A stretch of 64,000 nucleotides of DNA from Yersinia aldovae ATCC 35236 (GCF_000173735.1 NZ_ACCB01000024.1:1-64000); one strand, 5' to 3'. Shown: positions 1 to 8,547, counted from the stretch's first letter. Notes: generated from the sequence alone by a model not told the origin. Translations and numbers: made by a program.

Positions 1-1
1 A

Positions 2-298
2 ATTACTCGTTTGATGAAAGAAGGAAAGCTACGGGATGATGCGAAGCAGCGGCAAGTCAAATACCTGAATAATCGTATCGGGTCTGACCATGCACCCATC
101 AAAAAATTGGTAAAAGCGGCCTGGGGGTTCAAACGGCCAAATCGAGCCTGGTCAACGCTTCAGGGATTTGAAACATTGCGACGACTGAATAAAGGTCAAT
201 TTGATATTTGGCTATGCCGTGACGAACCTGAATGTCGAGTGCGGGAAAGATCCGTCTTTATGAATCGGCTCTTTAACATTGAGACGGTTTTAGCCTAA
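2..298 (+). pseudogene. IS6-family transposase, C-terminal part, cut by window edge
   Basis: The frame is open from the left edge to a TAA at 298, so the gene begins outside the window. The visible ~98 residues match the end of an IS6-family DDE transposase: the segment VKYLNNRIGSDHAPIKKL is the family's 'KYLNN..E.DH..LK' region near the third catalytic acidic residue, followed by GFKRPNRAW and the GFETLRRLNKGQ helix. The family copies DNA by replicative transposition. In this stretch the position usually holding the catalytic Glu reads Gly-Ser, so the copy may be inactive. Whether the part to the left is complete cannot be seen. Confidence 0.75.
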
Positions 299-358
299 TT
301 ATTCCACCCATCAATGAGTAAAATTACCGACTCTCATTATTTGCAACAAGCCCTGTTA

Positions 359-488
359 AACAAGGGACAGCTTCAGCATCTACGCGGGAACGGTCTGTCC
401 CCAGCGCAACAGTTTTATTTTCTGGTTGAGTAGATTGCAATCTATACCAGGTTTTCGGGCAAACCGTCGCTGTTAATGTGACAGAGCC
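359..488 (+). pseudogene. IS6-family remnant: transposase C-terminal tail plus terminal repeat
   Basis: Codons 359-433 encode a short tail (GQLQHLRGNGLSPAQQFYFL...) closely resembling the C-terminus of the IS6-type transposase at 14.2-14.9 kb (SPVEQFYLLVA). At about 473-488 lies TTAATGTGACAGAGCC, the right-hand terminal repeat of the same IS group (compare 14889-14904 and 4281-4294). It belongs to a different IS6 subtype from the gene at 2-298, so two IS6 remnants are abutted here. Only the end of the element survives. Confidence 0.6.
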
Positions 489-590
489 ATAAATTCTGCC
501 GCTACAAAAGATAAGCTTATTACCCTACATTTTTCAAACATGCATAATTTTATTATAGATAATTATTCCTGCCTTTATGGGTAAAACATC

Positions 591-1373
591 ATGACGAGCA
601 TAAACAATCTTACTTATATATCATCATCCATTGCTGGCTACGGAACCTTGTCGAGCATGCATAAAGCCACATCCCCACGTGGCATACTTCAATACATTAT
701 AAACTTTTTTACCTGCGGCGGCGTTCGCAAAGATAATGAGAAAATGTATGCGAATTTGATGGAATCTATGGCTAACACTCTGGCAAGGTCTGCCAGCGAG
801 GGCGTGCCGTCACCAGAGAAACTCATACTGGATGACATTAACGGATGCACAGTGACATTCACTATGCCGGGAATGAATAACTATACGGGCGATGTCACTT
901 TGGAAGTCCGTCGGGGGAATGATGTTGCTCTCGAATATATCCCAAAATACACATACGTAAACGTGTGCAAGGTACTACAGTTCAGGAAGGAGTTTAACTT
1001 AATCCAGTTGGTGCCGTTAACAGAGGAAAGAAAGATGAATCTCTGTGGTTGTTACTTGAGTAATGCTGACTTGAGTGGCCTTGACCTCTCGGCTGCTGAC
1101 CTGTCTGGAGCTAATCTGAAGAATGCTAATCTTTCTGGCGCTGACCTGAGTGGGTCAACCCTCTCAGATACCTATTTGTCTGGGGGTAATCTTTGTTTTG
1201 CTAAGTTAGCATGTGCTGACCTGAACGGAGCTGACTTGAGTGGTGCTAATCTGAACGGAGCTGACTTGAGTGGTGCTAATCTGAACGGAGCTAACTTGAG
1301 TGGCGCTAATCTGAACGGAGCTAACTTGAGTGGCGCTGACCTACCTGACGAATTCCGGTACCGTAAGGAATAG
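591..1373 (+). CDS. PipB/PipB2-like pentapeptide-repeat type III effector (candidate)
   Basis: This 260-residue protein has two parts. Residues about 26-46 read [19 protein letters not shown], nearly the same as the N-terminal secretion/targeting region of the Salmonella SPI-2 effectors PipB and PipB2, and the following segment ([14 protein letters not shown], then a PGMNN segment) also follows PipB2 as I remember it. From about residue 145 the chain is a run of A[DN]LSG/A[DN]LNG pentapeptides that would fold as a right-handed quadrilateral beta-helix. The C-terminus ends DEFRYRKE and lacks the LFNEFY motif reported at the PipB2 end. The gene is flanked by IS6-type ends and is close to two other candidate effectors; the likely exporter is the T3SS at 37-64 kb. 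No strong ribosome site precedes the ATG. Family assignment is firm; effector status and host target are inferred. Confidence 0.85.
   Translation: MTSINNLTYISSSIAGYGTLSSMHKATSPRGILQYIINFFTCGGVRKDNEKMYANLMESMANTLARSASEGVPSPEKLILDDINGCTVTFTMPGMNNYTGDVTLEVRRGNDVALEYIPKYTYVNVCKVLQFRKEFNLIQLVPLTEERKMNLCGCYLSNADLSGLDLSAADLSGANLKNANLSGADLSGSTLSDTYLSGGNLCFAKLACADLNGADLSGANLNGADLSGANLNGANLSGANLNGANLSGADLPDEFRYRKE
1215..1334 (+). repeat. Four tandem 30-bp units in the pentapeptide gene
   Basis: Units at 1215-1244, 1245-1274, 1275-1304 and 1305-1334 each encode A[DN]LNG-A[DN]LSG and differ at only a few positions; units 3 and 4 are identical. The near-identity at DNA level points to recent in-frame expansion rather than old divergence of pentapeptides. 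Confidence 0.9.
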
Positions 1374-1386
1374 CGGCTCTGTCGCA

Positions 1387-1651
1387 TTAGTGACATGAAA
1401 TGATACCGTTGGCAACCAGGCGGCCACACTGGTTGCTGATCTCGATTTCAATATCGGTACGCCCCGTTAGCTCTTTCCTGCCGCCGATTTTGGCTATAGC
1501 CGAACGGAGCTGGTGATAAGATTCGACACGGTTTTGAGAAAGATGGGAATTACGCTCTATTTGAGGATCGCGCAGGTAACGCAGCGTATAAATACTGTGA
1601 ATGAACCGGTTGAATTCAAACGCCCCATTCAGGCGATCTATAGAGAAAATG
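1387..1651 (-). pseudogene. tnpA: Tn3-family transposase (TnpA) C-terminal fragment
   Basis: On the minus strand this stretch reads continuously as FSIDRLNGAFEFNRFIHSIY..., then TLRYLRDPQIER, NRVESYHQLRSAIAKIGGRK, and ISNQCGRLVANGII, a run of segments found in order in the C-terminal half of Tn3-family transposases (LRY..DP..R, YHQLRRAIA..GGRKELRG, NQC.RLLANAI). The stop codon falls in an IS6-type terminal repeat (GGCTCTGTCGCATTA at 1375-1389), so an IS6 element probably cut the gene. Nothing upstream of about 1651 continues the frame. It is one of several Tn3 pieces in the first 6 kb (see 4159-4196 and 5533-5874). Confidence 0.75.
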
Positions 1652-1691
1652 TGTTTTCCTGATAGAAAACTATTTCAGCCGAGATAAAAAT

Positions 1692-1709
1692 ATGTTCTGG
1701 GCAGAACAT
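1692..1709. promoter_or_regulatory. Perfect 8-bp inverted repeat, possible operator
   Basis: ATGTTCTG-GG-CAGAACAT is a perfect palindrome about 110-150 bp upstream of the metalloprotease gene, in an otherwise non-coding stretch. Its compact shape with a 2-bp spacer suits a dimeric regulator better than a terminator, and no T-run follows. No regulator is assigned. Confidence 0.3.
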
Positions 1710-1843
1710 GCTGTCTGTCATCGCCCAAGATACCAGAAACCAGGGCAAAAAATGGCTCCTATTCTCGAAGGAACTGGATAAATCAATCCTGGTACTCGCG
1801 AGTTGGCGACACTGAAATGTACAAAATCATATTGGGTATCAAC

Positions 1844-2836
1844 ATGAAAATTACCTCTCTCCAGCCCAGCTTCAACTTTTCCGCTCAAGAAGGATACTCT
1901 GCTGCCGTTGCCCCTAATCATTCGGACAATGCCTATGCGGATTACGTGTTGGATATAGGCAAGCGAATACCATTTTCTACCGCCGATTTAGGCAACCTAT
2001 ACGAAAATGTCATTCACGCCGTCCATGACAGCCTTAGCAGGCTCATAGATCAGCATACGGCCGATATGATCGGTAACACTGTACTTGATGCTTTGAGCCG
2101 ATCACAGACCTTTCGTGAAGCCGTAAGCTATGGCATTCATAATAATGAAGTGCACCTTGGTTGCATTAAATACAGAAACGAATACGAACTCAACGGAGAA
2201 TCCCCCGTCGAAGTTGATGATATTCAATCACTGACGTGTACCGAATTATATGAATACGATGTCGGGCAAGAACCCGTTTTCCCCATTTGCGAGGCGGGAG
2301 AAGACGATCACGAAGAACCTTATGTCAGTTTTAGTGTGGCACCAGATGCTGACTCTTACGAGATGCCATCGTGGCAGGAAGGGCTGATTCACGAGATCAT
2401 TCATCATGTTACAGGAGCCAGCGATCCATCCAGAGATAGTAATATAGAGCTAGGACCCACTGAGATTCTCGCGCGTCGTGTAGCTCAAGAGCTGGGATGG
2501 CCTATTCCCGACTTCATAGGATACGCAGATCCAGACCGTGAAGCTCATCTTAGGGCACGCAACCTGAATGCCCTTCGCCAGGCGGCAACGCGGCATGAAA
2601 GTAATGAGGGGGCTTTCTTCGAAAGGCTAGATATGATCAGCGATAAATATGAGGTGAGTCCTGATTTCACAGAGTATGCGGTTGTGTCTAACATAGAATA
2701 CGGTCTGATCCAACAACATGATTTCCCCGGGTTGGCTATCGATGATAATTTACAGGATGCAAATCAGATCCAACTGTATCATGGTGCACCTTATATCTTC
2801 ACGTTCGGAGGGGCGGACAGACACAACCAGCGCTGA
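1844..2836 (+). CDS. Zinc metalloprotease, candidate type III effector (M91/NleD-like)
   Basis: The protein is about 330 residues, with no signal peptide or membrane segment. A zincin motif HEIIHH lies near residue 183 (His183, Glu184, His187), and 20 residues on comes GPTEILARRVAQELGW, whose Glu is a likely third zinc ligand. This HExxH...E arrangement in a secretion-signal-like, Ser/Gln-rich protein (MKITSLQPSFNFSAQ) is what would be expected of an effector protease of the M91/NleD type, but the family match is from pattern memory only. I chose the ATG at 1844 because a GGG lies upstream and the N-terminus is more typical; an in-frame ATG at 1817 is possible. Neighbours are a PipB2-like effector gene and transposon remnants. 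A role other than effector, such as a housekeeping peptidase, is less likely given the context. Confidence 0.6.
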   Translation: MKITSLQPSFNFSAQEGYSAAVAPNHSDNAYADYVLDIGKRIPFSTADLGNLYENVIHAVHDSLSRLIDQHTADMIGNTVLDALSRSQTFREAVSYGIHNNEVHLGCIKYRNEYELNGESPVEVDDIQSLTCTELYEYDVGQEPVFPICEAGEDDHEEPYVSFSVAPDADSYEMPSWQEGLIHEIIHHVTGASDPSRDSNIELGPTEILARRVAQELGWPIPDFIGYADPDREAHLRARNLNALRQAATRHESNEGAFFERLDMISDKYEVSPDFTEYAVVSNIEYGLIQQHDFPGLAIDDNLQDANQIQLYHGAPYIFTFGGADRHNQR

Positions 2837-2845
2837 CGAGTCTTT

Positions 2846-2866
2846 GCAGTGACACAAGGTCACTGC
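2846..2866. terminator. Hairpin after the metalloprotease gene
   Basis: GCAGTGAC-acaag-GTCACTGC forms a perfect 8-bp stem ten bases after the stop codon. Only a short T run (TCATGCATTTT) follows, so it is a weak intrinsic terminator candidate. Confidence 0.45.
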
Positions 2867-3118
2867 TCATGCATTTTAACGGAATTCATGATGTGAAATC
2901 GTGCGACATTGTATGTAAAGGCGAAAAACCAAATTTTACGGTAATGAGTACAGATAAAGCGCTGATGGTCAGCTATTACGAGAGATGCCATAAATAAGCA
3001 GAGAAGAAATGGCAAACAGCGTACGCCAAGCTCAAAAATGCACCTCAAAACCATCTTTATGACTAATTCAGTAAGTGGTATGCATAACCGATTTATGGTT
3101 GAAATTTGGCCTTAACGT

Positions 3119-4159
3119 ACAATAATTTTCGATATCCAAGCTGACCCCAATAACAGCGATGTCTTCCAGCAGATTTTTGACCACATTGTAGAGCAGGCTC
3201 TCAGCCGCAGTATGGCTAACGGGCGGGTTCTCTACACCGACAGCACCCACCTGAAAGCCGATGCCAACCCGCGCAAGGCGGTGAATGAAGAACACCCGGT
3301 CAGCGTCAGTGAATATCTGGAGCAGCTTAATGCTGCGGTGGAGGCTGACAGAAAGAAACACGAAACAAAGCCGCTGCCCGCGGTAAAAAAGACAGCCGAA
3401 AACGCCACCGCCGTTAAGAATACCAAGGTCAGCACCACCGACCCGGAAAGTGGCTTCATGCACCGGGATAACAAACCGAAAGGCTTCTTTTACCTAGACC
3501 ATCGCACGGTGGATGGGAAATACGGCATCATAATGGATACCCATGTCACGCCGGGTAATGTGCATGACAGCCAGCCGTTCATCGGCAGGCTGGCGCGGTT
3601 CAACCTTGATACGGTCGCGGTGGGCGTGGATGCAGGCTACTTCACCCCGGCGGTCTGCCACCTGACGCAGGAGAGGGGTATCGCGTTGGTTCCCGGCTAT
3701 CGCAGGCCACACAAAGGCCAGAATGACTTCCAGAAAAAGCACTTCAGGTATGACGAGGGGCGTGATGTGTATGTGTGTCCGGCGGAGGAACTACTGATAT
3801 ACGGCACCACGGACCGCAACGGTTATCGGCATTACCGTTCAGACCCGGGCGTGTGTCAGCGGTGCGAGCAGAGAGGGCAATGCACGCAGAACCGCTGGGC
3901 GCAGAAAACAATCACGCGGCACGTATGGGAAGCGTCGAAAGAAGAAGCCAACAGGTTGCGGCTGACGAAATGGGGCAAGAAGGTCTATGCGCGGCGCAAG
4001 GAAACGGTGGAAAGAAGCTTCGCGGATGCGAAACAGCACCATGGTCACAGGTATGCCCGGTTCCGAGGGTTGATGAAAGTGCAGATGCAATGCCTGTTGG
4101 CGGCAGCGGCGCAAAACATCAAGAAGATAGCGCTGCTGGCGCTTCTTTATCATGTTTAG
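3119..4159 (+). pseudogene. IS1182-family transposase, N-terminus missing
   Basis: From about 3119 the frame reads FDIQADPNNSDVFQQIFDH..., then GRVLYTDSTHLKADANPRK, YLDHRTVDGKYGIIMDTHVT and, near the end, RKETVERSFADAKQHHGHRY. These are conserved parts of IS1182-family DDE transposases; the Asp of YTDST, the Asp of VDAGY and the Glu of VERSF are the expected catalytic residues and are present. A TAA at 3113-3115 precedes the frame, and the usual first ~100 residues are absent. The 3' stop coincides with a Tn3-type terminal repeat at 4159. CTTAACGTAC at 3111-3120 also resembles the outer edge of a Tn3-type end, so both borders may be Tn3 junctions. Confidence 0.8.
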
Positions 4160-4196
4160 GGGTTTGAGGGCCAACGGAACGAAAACGTACGCTAAG
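4159..4196 (+). repeat. 38-bp Tn3-family terminal inverted repeat
   Basis: The 38 bases start GGGGTTTGAGGG, contain GGAACGAAAAC and end TACGCTAAG. Length, the GGGG outer end, the central GGAACGAAAAC and the inner TAAG all fit Tn3/Tn21-type ends. The GGGG side is on the left, so the transposon body would lie to the right, towards the truncated gene at 4256-5281 and the resolvase fragment at 5533-5874. Confidence 0.75.
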
Positions 4197-4255
4197 AAGA
4201 TAATTCATTGTTTGTGCTGAAATACTTTCAGTCATCAGTCGGTACTCCTCCGGCG

Positions 4256-5281
4256 TCAGATTAGCTGGGATGTTTGCGCTAATGCGACAGAACCATCTTT
4301 AATAGATAGTTCAGCCATTTCTCTATAACCGTATTCATTATTAAAAATAACGCACATCGGCTTCCCATTTGCTCTACCTGAAAGTTCCAATAGTGCGTTT
4401 GAGTTTTCAAAAAGATACCTATTGATATCACTTTTTGAGCATTTTTCAAAACCACTTGAAAAATCAACATACATAGCTAAAGCAGAAGAGTTATAATTAT
4501 TTTTTGGCAAAAACAAAATCTCACTTAAATTTGGATTGTAAGTAATAGAACTATTTATATGTGCTTGGTCTGCCAATCTTCCCTTTTCAATGTGTTTTTT
4601 AACGGCATCAAGGTCATCCTGCCCTCGTTCTCTTTTTAAAAATTCACCTTCACTGCCAATCTTAAAATGTTTATCTCTAAACAGGACATTCTCTGTAATA
4701 CCTTTAGTATATGCCTTGTTTGAAATATCATGAACTTCCCTATGAGAGTGGTTTATTGTATTATGCATGCTTGGAAACGAGTTTTGGATATCAATTAACT
4801 CAGGATTAATAATACACCCAAAGGATAATTTGCTTAGCTTCATGGAGCTAATATGTTGGTTGCCAACATCTATCATTTCTTGCAACTCTTCAATCTCATA
4901 TTTATCTGTACATGTATTCAACTGCTCTGAAAGATCAGCAATATATGCCTTTATGTTGTGATTGTTTCTTGGAGAAAGGTCTGTTCCGAACAATTTGTCG
5001 TTACACGAAGGGAAAATAACTGAACCAGAAAAGTTCTGGCACCCTTTTTCATCCCCTGAAAAGAGTCGACATCTCCGTTCAAGATTATCATTTTCAATGT
5101 GCTCAAAATTAAAATTAAATGCATCAATTTTTCCAGTGAAAGATACAACAAGAATCGGCTTGTTATGCAAGTTAAAATCATTTACAACCAAGCCAACATC
5201 ACCGATTTGGTTTGCAGAAGCTTCAGAAGTCTGCTCAATTTTTCTAAATAGAAATGCAGGACTATGATCATTAACCTTCAT
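4256..5281 (-). pseudogene. Unrecognised AT-rich gene, 3' end replaced by IS sequence
   Basis: A long minus-strand frame opens at ATG 5281 (MKVNDHSPAFLFRKIEQTSE) and runs about 330 residues. I do not recognise it. It is clearly more AT-rich than its neighbours, has no signal peptide or transmembrane segment, and is polar, Asn/Ser/Lys-rich, all in keeping with horizontally acquired secreted effectors. The last 13 or so codons (DGSVALAQTSQLI) come from an IS6-type terminal repeat (AATGCGACAGAACC at 4281-4294) and sequence beyond it, so the native C-terminus is lost. It lies inside the presumed Tn3-type element that begins at 4159. A third effector-like passenger gene is the best guess from context only. 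Confidence 0.5.
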
Positions 5282-5532
5282 TATTTATCTCATCCTAAAT
5301 TCAAATTTTTCAAAAAATATACATACCAAGAAAACCCCGTAATAATATACTCACATCTTACAAAAATTCTTTCTGTTTTCAACTGAGGAAGAATACTGAA
5401 TTTGGCCACCTGACTCGCTGTAATTAGCTGATTCAGCTGCTAAATGTGGCTCCGCACGCATCTTCTGGAAAAGTTTCATTTGATATTTAAAACCCTTTTT
5501 ATCAAGATGTTAATCTATAAATTAAGATCTAA
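5282..5532. other. AT-rich spacer with an IS3-type end
   Basis: No gene was seen. ACTGAATTTGGCCACCTGA at about 5395-5413 closely matches the IS3-type end at 8760 (CACTAAATTTGGCCACCTGA), so a piece of an IS3-family element is present between the truncated gene and the resolvase remnant. Confidence 0.4.
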
Positions 5533-5877
<345 letters not shown>

Positions 5878-5934
5878 TCAATCGAGGTCCTGAGTGACAC
5901 AGTTTCGTTGGTAGCAAATCCCGGCAACACTGGC

Positions 5935-6066
5935 TTTGGGATACGCAAAGGACAACTTCATCATTCTGCTGGCGACGGATTGTCACCAGCAGAACAATTT
6001 TATCTGTTGGCAGCTTGAAAAGTAGATAGTGCTATTTTGTCGACCTCGATCTGTTAATGCGACAAA
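5935..6066 (+). pseudogene. IS6-family remnant: transposase tail and right terminal repeat
   Basis: Codons to the TGA at 6016-6018 encode IRKGQLHHSAGDGLSPAEQF-YLLAA, the C-terminal tail of the same IS6 group as at 14.1-14.9 kb. The right terminal repeat follows (GTTAATGCGACAAAACCC, about 6053-6070). The rest of the element is gone. Confidence 0.65.
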
Positions 6067-6072
6067 ACCCTG

Positions 6073-6225
6073 TTATCCCTCTCCCCCCCACTCTCCATCA
6101 TCTATAGGGCCACAATATGTTTGACTTGTCACCTTGTCTTTAATACAGACATGTACTGTGCCCGCATAAGAAAGTGAGGAAAACATCAGACACAAAGGCA
6201 ACAATAATAACGTGTATTTTTTCAT
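6073..6225 (-). CDS. Small exported protein, unknown function
   Basis: A 50-codon gene starts at ATG 6225 behind a good ribosome site (AGGAG nine to ten bases upstream). The product begins MKKYTLLLLPLCLMFSSLSY-A, a typical signal peptide with cleavage after SYA. The mature part is about 29 residues with two cysteines (HVCIKDK and TYCGPIDD) that could form one disulfide, and a Gly/Glu-rich end. Its stop codon is only a few bases from an IS6-type terminal repeat (CAGGGTTTTGTCGCAT on this strand), so the original C-terminus may have been altered. Nothing in it points to a function. Confidence 0.55.
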   Translation of the reverse strand: MKKYTLLLLPLCLMFSSLSYAGTVHVCIKDKVTSQTYCGPIDDGEWGGEG

Positions 6226-6529
6226 GGTTAACGACTCCTAGTCATTGGGGATTTCTATTAGTCCAACAACAATATAGTCACATACTTCAATTCGGTGATT
6301 AACTATCGGAGTATTATTGAGCTTATGTTTAACAATAAGGCCCAGTTGGTGACAGAAGGTGCGACCAGACAAGACTCGGCTCAGGGTATGGCTCTCTGAG
6401 AAAGCCCCTGTTTAAGAGAAAGCCTTCTGACTTTAAGTATGGTTTGCATGCACAGCATCCAAGGAAATCTCCGTAAAAACGGAGAGTTTATCAATAATCA
6501 GGGCGGTGCACTTTTACACCATAACTCCC
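6226..6529. other. Spacer without recognisable gene
   Basis: The stretch holds the promoter region of the small exported gene on the minus strand (AT-rich, 6240-6330) and then sequence joining it to an IS256-family remnant. I see no gene here. Confidence 0.4.
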
Positions 6530-6764
6530 CGATCCCTTGGTCTACTTTTGCACAATATTTAACGGCCATCGAATCGCTGAACAGCGTGATCCGTGCGGCT
6601 ATCAAAAAGTGCAAAGCGTTCCCGACAGACGACTCGGTGCGAAAAGTTATTTATCTGGCGGTCAAGGATGCTTCAAAAAAAGGAATATGCCGATCCAGGA
6701 CAGGCGGTTGGCAATGAGCCGTTTTATTATCGAGTTCGGTGACCGTCTCAACGATCACCTTTAA
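6530..6764 (+). pseudogene. IS256-family (IS285-like) transposase C-terminal remnant
   Basis: One frame reads AIESLNSVIRAAIKKCKAFP-TDDSVRKVIYLAVKDASKK and a second, starting about 6690, continues RRLAMSRFIIEFGDRLNDHL to 6764. Together they are the end of an IS256-family transposase (NAIESLNSVIR...FPTDDSV.KV...RDWR.AMSRFIIEFGDRL), as in IS285 of Yersinia. An indel near 6690 splits the frame, and the N-terminal three quarters are absent. Confidence 0.75.
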
Positions 6765-6886
6765 TACGCTGGCCGTTACACAGAATTACGGACAAGCTCC
6801 CACCCTCCAGCATCACACACTCTACTGCGTCCCTATAGCCTCGCAAAATTGTATGCAAATGCTCAGATAAGACAGTTATTTGTGAG

Positions 6887-7159
6887 TTAAGGTTTTATAG
6901 TCATTGAAGGTGTACTGACATGAGGTTTCCGTACTTTAGCTTTATGGATACCTGGCTTCTCAATGTGAGACTTTTCCACTTTAACGCCGTTGATACCGAC
7001 TTTCACACTGGGTCCTGATATATGTGGTCTTGTAATATAGGGCTTTTGTACACTAAATCCATCAATACCCCCTTTGTTAACAACAAGTTCGGCTTTTGCA
7101 GTAAGGGAAATGGAACATAAACACAACAATGGGACACCGATCAATGCAATAACTTTCAT
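6887..7159 (-). CDS. Small exported protein with KPxIxxP-type repeats
   Basis: The 90-residue product has a signal peptide (MKVIALIGVPLLCLCSISLT, cleavage probably after AKA) and a mature chain of about 66 residues built from Lys-Pro and Ile/Val-Pro units: VQKPYITRPHISGP, VEKSHIEKPGIHKA and VRKPHVSTPSMTIKP. The spacing suggests an extended, basic surface or periplasmic peptide. There is no known domain I can name. It stands alone on the minus strand next to the choloylglycine-hydrolase gene, which is divergent; the 270-bp AT-rich gap between them must hold both promoters. Confidence 0.6.
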   Translation of the reverse strand: MKVIALIGVPLLCLCSISLTAKAELVVNKGGIDGFSVQKPYITRPHISGPSVKVGINGVKVEKSHIEKPGIHKAKVRKPHVSTPSMTIKP

Positions 7160-7428
7160 ATCTCACTCTTAATCTTTCCTACTATAATGGATTGCATTAT
7201 ATGCTCACAGATAGCAATTTACTTATAACTTTCTATGTATGTCTCATTTTTAGGATATATTCAGATGAGCTATATTGTATAACGTCAACACATATTAGTC
7301 ATATTTAATGCAAGGAAAATCTCATTGTATCGATACCCAAATAAAAACATGAGTGCAAAGTAAAGAATACTTCATCACTGATGATGATATTTTATTAAAT
7401 AAAAAGTTCCAAATAAATGGGGTTGTAT

Positions 7429-8529
7429 ATGAAAAAAAACATTATTAGTTCTATCATATGTGGGTGCATCTTCTCAATTTCGATAAATTCGTCAGCTTGT
7501 ACACGTACCCTTTATGTCGGTGAGGATAATACTGTCATTACTGGACGAAATATGGATTGGAAAGAGGATATGTCCTCTAATATATGGGTGTTTCCAGCTG
7601 GCATACATCGAGACGGTGCCGCGGGTGAACACTCCATCAAGTGGATAGCAAAATATGGAAGTGTCGGCGTATCAGGGTATGATGCAGGCACAACTGATGG
7701 AATGAACGAAAAAGGCTTAGTCGCCAATTTACTTTACTTGGCAGAAGCTGACTACGGTGAAACAAAAGATGCGCCAATGCTCATGTCAATCTCGGTATGG
7801 CCACAGTATGTATTAGACAATTTTGCGACAGTTACAGATGCTGTAGACGCTTTGCGCAAAGAACCCTTTAAGATTGTTGCTCCGACACTGCCTAATGGCT
7901 CCAAGGCTTCACTGCATTTATCTATTTCAGATCGGTCTGGTGATTCTGCTATTTTTGAGTATATCAACGGTAAGCTAGTGATACACCATGGTAAGCAGTA
8001 TACAGTAATGACCAATTCACCAACCTACGATGAACAGCTAGCATTGAATAAGTACTGGACGGAAATAGGTGGTCTAACATTCTTACCCGGAACAAATCGC
8101 GCAGCTGATCGGTATGCTAGAGCTTCATTTCTCATTAACGCAATACCGAAAAAACGTGATAACAACTACATCAAAGGAGTACCTAATCAATCGTTTAGTT
8201 ATCAGGCGGTTGCTGGCGTATTAAGTGTTCAACGCGCGGTAAGTGTTCCTCTCGGAATAACAACACCAGACCAACCTAATATTTCATCTACGATATGGCG
8301 TACTGTTGCAGATCAAAAAAATCTAATGTACTACTTCGACTCGGCGACAAGACCGAATACATTTTGGGTCGATCTTAAGAAGCTAAACCTTGCTATCGGG
8401 GCAGAGGTTAAAAAGCTTACCATTGAGCATGGCGAAATATTTACCGGCGAAGTATCTGCTGATTTTAAAAATTCAAACCATTTAAATTTTTATCTCCTGA
8501 GTGACAAGAAAGTTGCGTCGCTACACTGA
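7429..8529 (+). CDS. Choloylglycine hydrolase / penicillin V acylase family protein, exported
   Basis: The protein is about 366 residues and an N-terminal nucleophile (Ntn) hydrolase that cleaves linear amide bonds, such as conjugated bile salts, penicillin V or acyl-homoserine lactones. A hydrophobic leader ends ...SINSSA and the next residue, Cys24, starts CTRTLYVG, so cleavage would expose the catalytic cysteine. Other expected residues are visible: the Arg two after Cys, Asp in GRNMDW, Asn in NSPTY and Arg in NRAADRYAR. Exported members occur in Gram-negative bacteria as penicillin-acylase-type enzymes. I chose ATG 7429 over 7417 because a GGGG sits 8-11 bases before it. The gene has its own terminator and no operon partner. 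The substrate cannot be told from sequence. Confidence 0.85.
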   Translation: MKKNIISSIICGCIFSISINSSACTRTLYVGEDNTVITGRNMDWKEDMSSNIWVFPAGIHRDGAAGEHSIKWIAKYGSVGVSGYDAGTTDGMNEKGLVANLLYLAEADYGETKDAPMLMSISVWPQYVLDNFATVTDAVDALRKEPFKIVAPTLPNGSKASLHLSISDRSGDSAIFEYINGKLVIHHGKQYTVMTNSPTYDEQLALNKYWTEIGGLTFLPGTNRAADRYARASFLINAIPKKRDNNYIKGVPNQSFSYQAVAGVLSVQRAVSVPLGITTPDQPNISSTIWRTVADQKNLMYYFDSATRPNTFWVDLKKLNLAIGAEVKKLTIEHGEIFTGEVSADFKNSNHLNFYLLSDKKVASLH

Positions 8530-8547
8530 AGGGACGCAATTTTTTTA
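8513..8547 (+). terminator. Intrinsic terminator after the Ntn hydrolase
   Basis: TTGCGTC...GACGCAA (stem 8513-8519 with 8533-8539) is followed at once by seven T's. The stem overlaps the last codons of the gene. Confidence 0.8.

Noticed and set aside
1215..1334. Regularly spaced repeat that might be taken for a CRISPR array
   Set aside because: The 30-bp units are directly adjacent without unique spacers and lie in frame inside a protein gene.
1172..1429. Open minus-strand frame of 85 codons across the pentapeptide gene
   Set aside because: It is the mirror of the 30-bp repeats (repeated [14 protein letters not shown]) and has no ribosome site; an antisense shadow.
1817..1843. Upstream ATG 1817 as the start of the metalloprotease
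   Set aside because: It gives a short hydrophobic extension with no ribosome site; kept only as an alternative.
3111..3130. CTTAACGTAC as the second Tn3-type terminal repeat
   Set aside because: Only the outermost bases fit; the rest of the 38 bp diverges, so it was noted but not called.
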